This document shows positions 1 to 7,036 of a DNA stretch of 64,000 nucleotides, piece by piece. The DNA lies in NCBI GenBank assembly GCA_002733415.1, contig NVVR01000005.1:1-64000 (forward strand), read 5' to 3'. The translations under genes and the position numbers were made by a program. Below the pieces are notes generated by a model that worked only from the letters and a program-made list of their open reading frames with translations, was not told the DNA's origin and did no database searches. Each line of letters starts with the position of its first letter. Position 1 is the first letter of the stretch. The stretch is from Kordia sp. GTDB lineage: Bacteria; Bacteroidota; Bacteroidia; Flavobacteriales; Flavobacteriaceae.

Positions 1-81
1 CAGCAACATTTTACCTGCTTATACAAGCTAACAACGTACAGATTACACTCGTTAATAACCATTATCGTCGATAATAATAAA

Positions 82-106
82 CACTTCGACAGGCTCAGTG
101 TGACAG
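82..106. repeat. Short 'TTCGACAGGCTCAGTGTGACA'-type intergenic repeat
   Basis: The stretch carries CACTTCGACAGGCTCAGTG, with CACT and AGTG ends that can pair, followed by TGACA. From memory, close variants of this word are scattered through many flavobacterial genomes as intergenic repeats. Only one copy is seen here. No function is assigned. Confidence 0.5.
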
Positions 107-116
107 TAAATAAAAA

Positions 117-212
117 ATCAATATCTTCGGTGTCAGCATACGAAGTATGAATTAACAATAATATTTTCTATTCGAGAAAAACTCGGAAATTAAACCCTTT
201 TGTGGGATTAAA
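117..212 (+). repeat. Three-hairpin dispersed repeat, copy A
   Basis: First copy of the repeat family described in the findings. Hairpin 1 pairs CTTCG (125-129) with CGAAG (141-145). Hairpin 2 pairs CGAG (173-176) with CTCG (182-185). Hairpin 3 is weak, CCC (195-197) with GGG (204-206). The copy ends with the conserved GGGATTAAA, 13 bases before the ATG of the lipoprotein gene. Confidence 0.7.
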
Positions 213-225
213 ACTAAATAACGCA

Positions 226-1062
226 ATGAAACTACTAACACCGCTTTTCTATATGTGCATTTGTTTGCTACTACTTTCTTGTGGCTCGGACAAACCAAAA
301 TTTGTAAAATCCCCCGTCGATAATATCATCACTAAATACATTGATAAAAGTAATTATAGTGTAATTCTTGCCGACATGGATTACAAAGAAGATACTGATA
401 GTTACTATCATAAATATCAAATTTTAATTGATGAAGGCGCTCCTACCCTATCTCAAATAGAATTAAATGACACTACAGCTGTTGCTTATGATATTAAAAT
501 TGTAAAAACGGATTGGCTAAAAGTATCTCCTATAACTTTTGATGAATATAAAGGAGATTTAGGAATGACAATTCTAAGTAAGAAAAATGGCGTTTTAGAC
601 AAAAACTCCTCTCCAGCTGGAGTTGACAATTATGTTGGTAACACTCGTTATGGTCATTGGCAAACAAATAGTAGCGGAGGGTCATTTTGGGCTTTTTACG
701 GTCGTTATCGTCTAATGTCTGATTTATTTTATGGTCCTAGATATGGTGGATATGGATATGGTGGATATTCTAGATCGCACTATAATGATTACAATCGTAA
801 TTACAGAAACAAACAAAGTTATTACGGAGCTAATAAAGAACATGGCACTAAATCCAATAGAAACACTACTAGTTCTTGGTCAAAAAAATCAAGCTCGTTT
901 AAAAACAATGTAAATAGTAAAGTCTCCAAAAGCGCATCAACACTACGTTCTAGAGGATATTCGTCTAGTAAGAGTTATAGTAAAACGAATCGTACTAGCA
1001 GAAGTGGATCAAGGTATAGTAACAGTTCATCACGATCAAGAAGTGGCGGATTCGGGAAGTAA
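226..1062 (+). CDS. Secreted lipoprotein with Ser/Tyr/Arg-rich tail ending in GGFGK
   Basis: I do not recognise the family. The ATG at 226 is preferred because it gives a classical lipoprotein leader with lipobox LLSC (Cys19); a GTG at 202 lies inside the upstream repeat and would add eight residues that spoil the leader. Residues about 25-140 form a compact Asp/Lys-rich domain. The last 110 or so residues are low complexity (Gly-Tyr, then Ser/Arg/Lys) and end in SGGFGK. The gene precedes the DUF350/polyamine operon by about 100 bases, and a heptamer array lies between them. Lipoproteins with Gly-rich tails ending in GGFG (YgiB/YjfM, DUF1190) are known beside polyamine-related genes in enterobacteria, so a functional link is possible; this is an inference from context, not homology. 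Confidence 0.75.
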   Translation: MKLLTPLFYMCICLLLLSCGSDKPKFVKSPVDNIITKYIDKSNYSVILADMDYKEDTDSYYHKYQILIDEGAPTLSQIELNDTTAVAYDIKIVKTDWLKVSPITFDEYKGDLGMTILSKKNGVLDKNSSPAGVDNYVGNTRYGHWQTNSSGGSFWAFYGRYRLMSDLFYGPRYGGYGYGGYSRSHYNDYNRNYRNKQSYYGANKEHGTKSNRNTTSSWSKKSSSFKNNVNSKVSKSASTLRSRGYSSSKSYSKTNRTSRSGSRYSNSSSRSRSGGFGK

Positions 1063-1104
1063 ACGTTAGACGTTAGACGTTAGACGTTAGACGTTAGACG
1101 TTAG
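1063..1104 (+). repeat. Heptanucleotide tandem array, six ACGTTAG units
   Basis: Six perfect 7-base units ACGTTAG begin immediately after the TAA stop of the lipoprotein gene and end 59 bases before the next ATG. The array is exactly 42 bases. A perfect array with no diverged unit suggests recent expansion by slippage. Confidence 0.95.
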
Positions 1105-1163
1105 AAACGTAAAATATCCATATCTATTAAAGCATTTTTTATAAAATATAAATCATAAACAAT

Positions 1164-2042
1164 ATGAACACTATTCAAGAATATCTAGATAGTACATCAA
1201 TCATACATTCACTAATTTATATCATTACGAGTATTGTACTCTTCGCTATTGGTAAAATACTCTATGGCCTAATACATAGAAATATTAATATTAAAAATGA
1301 ACTTGTCGAAAAAGACAATTTTGCATTTATCCTATCGTATGTAGGGTATTTTACAGGAATCGTTATCATTATAGGAGCTGCAATCAAGGGAGACTCTTAT
1401 GGACTAGGCAGCGATATTGCACAAATTAGTCTGTATAGTATTTTAGGAATGCTATTGCTACACCTGTCTATTTGGATAAGCAACAAGCTAATATTACCAA
1501 AATTCGATATTAAAAAAGAAATCATTACCGATAAAAATGCAGGAACTGGTATCATTGAAGCATGTATTTACATTGCTAACGGATTACTACTATATGCAGC
1601 TTTAGTAGGAGAATCAAACAGTTTAGCTGAAGGAATCACAACATTTGTAGTGTATTGGTTCATTGGTAATGTGGTATTAATTCTTGCTTCTAAAATATTT
1701 TCTCTTTGGATGAAATATGATATTCATAATGAAATTGAAAAAGACAATGTAGCTGCTGGGGTTAGTTTTTCTGGAGCTATCATAGCCATTAGTATCATCA
1801 TCATGAATGCATTAATTGATCCTTTTGTTGATTGGACTACTACTTGTGTTGATGTAGCTATTCATACCGTACTAGGTTGTATTTTACTTCCGATAGTAAG
1901 ATGGTTGGCAGATAAGTTATTATTACCAGGACGTTCATTAACTGATGAAATTAGTAATCAAGAAACACCTAATGTAGGAGCAGGATTATTAGAAGCTTTT
2001 GCATACATCGGCGCAGCATTATTGATTGTATGGAGTTTGTAA
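1164..2042 (+). CDS. DUF350 (UPF0719/YjfL-like) integral membrane protein, duplicated
   Basis: The protein has about eight hydrophobic segments arranged as two similar four-helix halves. Each half has a KDN-x-A motif (near residues 50 and 193) and a later N-x-GxG-x-x-EA-x-x-Y motif (near 129 and 270), typical of tandem DUF350 domains. Its 292 residues fit a two-domain family member. The function is unknown, but DUF350 genes often sit with spermidine synthase, AdoMet decarboxylase, PspA-type or ion-channel genes, as here. Its stop overlaps the start of the spermidine synthase gene by 13 bases, so the two are likely translated together. The protein acts in the inner membrane. Confidence 0.85.
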   Translation: MNTIQEYLDSTSIIHSLIYIITSIVLFAIGKILYGLIHRNINIKNELVEKDNFAFILSYVGYFTGIVIIIGAAIKGDSYGLGSDIAQISLYSILGMLLLHLSIWISNKLILPKFDIKKEIITDKNAGTGIIEACIYIANGLLLYAALVGESNSLAEGITTFVVYWFIGNVVLILASKIFSLWMKYDIHNEIEKDNVAAGVSFSGAIIAISIIIMNALIDPFVDWTTTCVDVAIHTVLGCILLPIVRWLADKLLLPGRSLTDEISNQETPNVGAGLLEAFAYIGAALLIVWSL

Positions 2043-3595
2043 AAAAGAATTCATTTATATTAAAAGCTGCCATATTTGCAACTGGATTTGCAGGTATTGT
2101 AGCTGAATACGTACTGTCTACATTAGCAACTTATTTTATTGGAGATTCTATTTTTCAATGGACTATGATTGTTTCCCTAATGCTCTTTTGTATGGGATTA
2201 GGAAGTAGGTTAAGCAAACGTATTACGAAAAACTTAATCCAAAATTTCTTATTATTAGAAATTACGCTTTCTCTTTTAGTTGCTTTTTCATCTGTATTAG
2301 TATATACATTAGCTGCTTTTTCTACGTACTATGAAGTAGTCATTTACTTGTTGAGCATGCTTATCGGTTTACTTATCGGTTTAGAAATACCACTCGTCGT
2401 TAGGATTAATACTGAATATGACGATTTAAAAACCAATATCTCCTCTATCTTAGAAAAAGATTATTACGGGAGTTTATTAGGAGGAGTCTTTTTTGCTTTT
2501 ATCGGCTTGCCTATTATAGGACTATCCTATACTCCATTCATCTTAGGGTTAATTAACTTTTTTGTTGCTTGTATCGTTTTATATCGATTTAAGGATAAAC
2601 TCATAAAACCTAAACTACATCGGCTTTATTATATATTGAGTATTGTATTGGTTGTATTGATAACGGGGATTAGTTTTACCAACCCTATCATAGCTTGGGG
2701 AGAACAAACAAAATATAAAGACAAGGTTATTTATTCCGAACAAACAAAATACCAGAATATCGCTTTAACAGAATGGAAAGATGAACACTGGCTGTACTTA
2801 AATGGAAATTTACAGTTTTGTTCTATTGATGAAACCATGTATCATGAGCCTTTGGTGCATCCTGTAATGCAATTGTATAGCAAACCACAAAATATACTTA
2901 TTTTAGGTGGTGGTGATGGTTGCGCCGTTAGAGAATTGCTAAAATACCCGTCAGTTAAAACAATTGACATGGTTGATTTAGACGGTAAAATGACCGACTT
3001 AGGAAAAAATCATCCAGTACTTATTGATATTAATCAAGGATCAATGAGCAGTTCAAAATTAAGCATATATAATAAAGATGCATATATTCATTTAGAGCAT
3101 GATAACAGTACTTTTTACGATATCATTATTATTGATTTACCAGACCCTAGAAGTGTTGAACTGGGACGATTATACTCGCATGAATTTTATAGTTTATGCA
3201 ACAGAAAACTACGCCCTAACGGAATTTTAATTACACAAGCTGGAAGTCCGTATTTCGCAACAAAAGCATTTAAGTGTATTGAAAAAACAATGGCTTCAGC
3301 AAATTTTACAACCATACCAATGCACAACCAAGTACTTTCTATGGGAGAATGGGGATGGATTATCGGTATGAAAAACAAGAACATTACAAAGCCAGAGCTG
3401 AAAAAACGTTTGGAGAGCTTACAGTTCTCAAATGTATCCACAAAATGGATTAATACTGAAGCTATGAAACTAGTAACATCCTTTGGTAAAGACAGTTATT
3501 TAAATAAAAACGCATCTGAAAACATTGAAGTAAACAAAATACATAACCCAGTACTCTATAGGTACTACTTAAAAGGAAACTGGGATTTATATTAA
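2030..3595 (+). CDS. speE: Membrane-anchored polyamine aminopropyltransferase (spermidine synthase)
   Basis: The enzyme would transfer an aminopropyl group from decarboxylated AdoMet to putrescine or a related amine. Residues about 10-215 hold roughly seven membrane helices. The soluble Rossmann domain follows, with the nucleotide-binding motif GGGDG (from residue 293) and the catalytic-loop signature DLPDP (from residue 369). At 521 residues it matches the long, membrane-fused spermidine synthases rather than the roughly 290-residue soluble form. It overlaps the DUF350 gene by 13 bases and is followed after 4 bases by AdoMet decarboxylase, which would supply its co-substrate. The actual amine acceptor cannot be read from sequence. 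Confidence 0.9.
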   Translation: MEFVKKNSFILKAAIFATGFAGIVAEYVLSTLATYFIGDSIFQWTMIVSLMLFCMGLGSRLSKRITKNLIQNFLLLEITLSLLVAFSSVLVYTLAAFSTYYEVVIYLLSMLIGLLIGLEIPLVVRINTEYDDLKTNISSILEKDYYGSLLGGVFFAFIGLPIIGLSYTPFILGLINFFVACIVLYRFKDKLIKPKLHRLYYILSIVLVVLITGISFTNPIIAWGEQTKYKDKVIYSEQTKYQNIALTEWKDEHWLYLNGNLQFCSIDETMYHEPLVHPVMQLYSKPQNILILGGGDGCAVRELLKYPSVKTIDMVDLDGKMTDLGKNHPVLIDINQGSMSSSKLSIYNKDAYIHLEHDNSTFYDIIIIDLPDPRSVELGRLYSHEFYSLCNRKLRPNGILITQAGSPYFATKAFKCIEKTMASANFTTIPMHNQVLSMGEWGWIIGMKNKNITKPELKKRLESLQFSNVSTKWINTEAMKLVTSFGKDSYLNKNASENIEVNKIHNPVLYRYYLKGNWDLY

Positions 3596-3599
3596 TACT

Positions 3600-3896
3600 A
3601 TGACAACACCATATAAACAAATACAGGCTCGTATTTTCAACCATCAACATTGGGTTGACACCACAGATCCTGAACAACTAAAAGAAAACTATAAATCCTA
3701 TTTACAAAAAAGTGGTTTTACCATTCTTCAATTTAACGAGCATTATTTTGAACAACAAGGATACACCTGCTTTTGGTTATTAGCAGAAAGTCATTTAGCT
3801 ATACATACTTTTCCAGAAAACAACACTGCTTATATAGAACTGAGTAGCTGTAACGAGGAAAAAATGGAATTATTTAAAACCCTAACTAGTTTATGA
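3600..3896 (+). CDS. speH: S-adenosylmethionine decarboxylase, short (SpeH-type) proenzyme
   Basis: This 98-residue proenzyme makes decarboxylated AdoMet for the adjacent aminopropyltransferase. The processing motif AESHLAIHTFPE is clear: self-cleavage between Glu63 and Ser64 would turn Ser64 into the catalytic pyruvoyl group. The downstream IELSSC motif carries the conserved Cys. The protein is shorter than typical prokaryotic forms (about 120-130 residues), mainly at the C-terminus, but all motifs I know are kept. It starts 4 bases after the spermidine synthase stop, and its TGA overlaps the ATG of the channel gene (ATGA). Confidence 0.9.
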   Translation: MTTPYKQIQARIFNHQHWVDTTDPEQLKENYKSYLQKSGFTILQFNEHYFEQQGYTCFWLLAESHLAIHTFPENNTAYIELSSCNEEKMELFKTLTSL

Positions 3897-4906
3897 TAAA
3901 GCTAAAAAAGCTACTTCTGTTTGTTAGCGCTGTACTTATTTACAATACCCTAATTTACATCTTGTATAGTGTAGAAGCTGGCTTTGAAGGTGCTAACATT
4001 AAAAACCTATCGGACACCTATTGGTATTCCTTGGTTACACTAACCACTGTTGGGTATGGTGATTTCTTTCCTGTTACTTTTTGGGGACGATTTATAGGGA
4101 TGGTCTTTGTACTAGGGAGTTTAGGAATGTTAGGATATGTTCTTACAGAATTAAGTTTAAAAATATCAGAATACGTAAAAAAAAGAGAAATGGGTTACTT
4201 TGGAACAACTATGAAAAATCACTGTATAATTATCGGATGGAATTCCTTTTCAAAACAAGTTGCTGAACAAATTATTAAAGCTGATGAAGATTTGGCAATT
4301 GTAGTAGACAATGAAGCTGATTTAAAAACAATCAAACAGTTATACACTGATAAAAACTGTTTCGCATTACTTTCAGAATTAAATGATTTTGACAATTTAA
4401 ACAAAGTAAATATCACTGAATCCAAACGGGTTTATGTCAGTTTTGAAAATGACACCGATACACTCGTTTACACAATTAGTTTAAAGAAAAAATATGATTT
4501 AGTTAAATGTGTAGTAGCTATTGAAAATATTGAACTAAAAACTTCTTTTAATTATTTAGGGGTACAATTTATCATTCCAAAAAAGGAAATTGTCTCTAAA
4601 TTTATTGCGAGCTATATTTTTGAACCAAACGTAGCATTACTTACAGAAGATTTAATATCTACTTCAAACACAGAAGAAGATCTTGACATATGCGAAAATG
4701 TGTTAACTCAAAATCATGAACTTATTGGTTCTCAATATTTTGATGCTTTTGTAAATTTAAAAAAGGACAAAGGCATTGTGCTTATTGCTGTAAGTAGGGA
4801 TGCTAATTTAATTAAATCTCCAGAAGATAATTTTGAATTAAAAGAAAACGATGTGTTAATTTTTATTACTAACGGAAAAAACAAGAAGGCTATTATAGGT
4901 AATTAA
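3893..4906 (+). CDS. Two-TM potassium channel with RCK (TrkA-N/TrkA-C) gating domains
   Basis: The protein has two membrane helices (about residues 7-25 and 63-85) around a pore loop with the K+ selectivity signature TTVGYGD (51-57). A TrkA-N/RCK Rossmann domain starts near residue 105 (IIIGWNSFSKQ), and a TrkA-C domain occupies about residues 255-337. This is the MthK/Kch-type architecture in which cytosolic ligands open the pore. The ATGA overlap with AdoMet decarboxylase places it in the polyamine operon. Polyamines are known pore blockers of many K+ channels, so coupling is plausible; this is inference. Confidence 0.92.
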   Translation: MIKLKKLLLFVSAVLIYNTLIYILYSVEAGFEGANIKNLSDTYWYSLVTLTTVGYGDFFPVTFWGRFIGMVFVLGSLGMLGYVLTELSLKISEYVKKREMGYFGTTMKNHCIIIGWNSFSKQVAEQIIKADEDLAIVVDNEADLKTIKQLYTDKNCFALLSELNDFDNLNKVNITESKRVYVSFENDTDTLVYTISLKKKYDLVKCVVAIENIELKTSFNYLGVQFIIPKKEIVSKFIASYIFEPNVALLTEDLISTSNTEEDLDICENVLTQNHELIGSQYFDAFVNLKKDKGIVLIAVSRDANLIKSPEDNFELKENDVLIFITNGKNKKAIIGN

Positions 4907-4952
4907 TCTTTTACAAAAGGACTTTTTACATTCAAAACACATTCGAATTTTT

Positions 4953-6911
4953 ATGAAAAACCTAGTATTATCAATTTTACTTATAGCACCATTATTCACT
5001 ATAGGGCAAGTCAGTCTTAATTTAAAGAACTATCAAGTTACTCATTCCGATTTAATATCTGATACCTATGAAAAGGATTCACTAGCAAATGCATTAGTAA
5101 TTTATGAACAAGGTAAAAGTCATATCGAAGATGAAAATTTTGAATTAATTTTTGAATTCAAACAAAAGCTTAAAATTTTCAATAGAGATGGCTTTAATAA
5201 AGCAGATATTATCATATCCTTATATAACGATAAAAAACGTAAAGAGATCATTGATGATATTGTTGCAACTACCTACAATATAGAAGACGGTACAATTACT
5301 AGTACTAAATTAGAAAAGAGTCAAATATTTAAAGAAAAATATAATGAACATATTACTCTAGTTAAATTTTCTCTGCCAAATATTAAAGAAGGGTCCGTAA
5401 TTACTTATGGTTATAAATTAAAATCACCATTTATATACAAATATAAACCATGGAGATTTCAAAGTGACATCCCTAAACTATATAGTGAGTATCAAGCAAG
5501 TATCCCAGGTAATTATGAATATAACATTAAACTAGTAGGGAGTTTAAAATTAGATACAAATGAAAATAAGCTTAAAAAGCATTGTGTTGATGGAGGAAAC
5601 GGCAGTAGTGCTGATTGCATAGAAACTACATATGCAATGAAGAATATCCCAGCCTTTATTGAAGAAGGTTTTATGACAACAAAGGATAATTACCTTTCTC
5701 GTGTAGATTATGAGTTAAGAATAGTTAAGAGTTTTGATGGAACCGTTAATAATATCACAAAAACATGGGAAACTACTGATAAAGAACTTAAATATGATTC
5801 TGGAATTGGAAGGCAAATGAAAAAAAATGGAATTGTCAAAGGCTTATTAAGCGATGAAATAATTTCAGAAAATGATATTTTAAAAAAATCAAAAAGTATT
5901 TATCAATTTGTACAGAGTAATTTTATTTGGAATGAGAAGTATAATATTTTTGGGGATGTATCCGTAAAAAATTTAATAAAAACCAAATTAGGTAACGTAT
6001 CTGAGATAAATTTATTGCTTTATAATTTATTAAGAAATGAAGGCATTGATGTTACTCCTGTAATCCTATCAACCAGAAACAATGGTTTACCTACTAAAAT
6101 ATATCCAGTAATTTCTGACTTCAACTACATTATTATTCGAACTACCATCAACGGAAAAAATTACCATCTAGACGCAACTGACAAGTTTTTAGATTTTGGT
6201 CAAATTCCGTTCAGATGCCTAAATCAATACGGGCGTCTTTTAGATTTTAAAAATGGTAGTACATGGGTAGATATTCAAGCAAAAGAGACTTCTACTAAAC
6301 AATATAAAGTTGAATTAAATATTAATGATGATTCAACTATTAGTGGACAAGTCATTTATATAACAAAAGGATATCATGCTTTACCAATTAAAAAGAATTA
6401 TTTTAACAACCCTAGTGAGTATCTTAGTTTTCATCAAAAAAAATATGTCGATATAGAAATATCTAATTATAAAACTGATGTTACGCAAAAAAATGATTTC
6501 TTGTTTAAAGAAAATTTTGACATTAATTTAACGACAGAAACTATTGGTAATAACTTATACATTAACCCATTTTTGTTTAGTTTTTTCAAAACTAATCCCT
6601 TTAAATTACAAGAACGAACTTACCCCATAGATTTTGGCTATAAAGATGCATACTTGTATTCTTTAAAAATTAAAGTAGATGAAAAGTTTGAAATAATTGA
6701 AATACCAAAAGAAGTTACATATCAATTACCTAATAAGAAAGGACAAATTACTTTGAAATGTTTGAAAAAAAATAATGTTATAAATATATATTTTAAGTTT
6801 GATTTTAAAGAAGCAATATACAACTCTTCTTATTACACCTCATTAAAGAAATACATGAATACAATTATAGATATTGAAAGTAATTCACTAATAGTCTTAA
6901 AAGAGAAATGA
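4953..6911 (+). CDS. DUF3857 / transglutaminase-like secreted protein, catalytic Cys apparently lost
   Basis: A signal peptide (about residues 1-19, ending IGQ) exports the 652-residue protein. A DUF3857-type beta-rich domain covers about residues 50-230. A transglutaminase-like core follows at about 310-410, with the His/Asp region YHLDATDKFLDFG. In the active-site helix, where the catalytic Cys is expected, the sequence reads GNVSEINLLL with no Cys, so the fold is probably non-catalytic. That is common in Bacteroidetes members of this family as I recall it. The gene stands alone, 46 bases after the channel gene. Its role is unknown. Confidence 0.8.
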   Translation: MKNLVLSILLIAPLFTIGQVSLNLKNYQVTHSDLISDTYEKDSLANALVIYEQGKSHIEDENFELIFEFKQKLKIFNRDGFNKADIIISLYNDKKRKEIIDDIVATTYNIEDGTITSTKLEKSQIFKEKYNEHITLVKFSLPNIKEGSVITYGYKLKSPFIYKYKPWRFQSDIPKLYSEYQASIPGNYEYNIKLVGSLKLDTNENKLKKHCVDGGNGSSADCIETTYAMKNIPAFIEEGFMTTKDNYLSRVDYELRIVKSFDGTVNNITKTWETTDKELKYDSGIGRQMKKNGIVKGLLSDEIISENDILKKSKSIYQFVQSNFIWNEKYNIFGDVSVKNLIKTKLGNVSEINLLLYNLLRNEGIDVTPVILSTRNNGLPTKIYPVISDFNYIIIRTTINGKNYHLDATDKFLDFGQIPFRCLNQYGRLLDFKNGSTWVDIQAKETSTKQYKVELNINDDSTISGQVIYITKGYHALPIKKNYFNNPSEYLSFHQKKYVDIEISNYKTDVTQKNDFLFKENFDINLTTETIGNNLYINPFLFSFFKTNPFKLQERTYPIDFGYKDAYLYSLKIKVDEKFEIIEIPKEVTYQLPNKKGQITLKCLKKNNVINIYFKFDFKEAIYNSSYYTSLKKYMNTIIDIESNSLIVLKEK

Positions 6912-7036
6912 TATTTTAGAATACATCTAAAAATAATACAATTCTGGAAGCAATACTTTTTTTTAGTCTTAAAAAGATCTTTCAGTACAGTTTGATGCTG
7001 AGTAATATAAATATTGAACTTGGATAAATATCATTA

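Noticed and set aside
202-226. GTG at 202 as the start of the lipoprotein gene
   Set aside because: It lies in hairpin 3 of the repeat and adds eight residues before a perfect lipoprotein leader that begins with ATG at 226.
731-913. 60-residue + strand open frame inside the lipoprotein gene
   Set aside because: It is a frame-shifted shadow of the Gly/Tyr-rich tail (low-complexity MVDMD repeats) with no start context of its own.
1063-1104. Heptamer array considered as a CRISPR or protein-coding repeat
   Set aside because: Units are 7 bases with no spacers, and the period is not a multiple of three.
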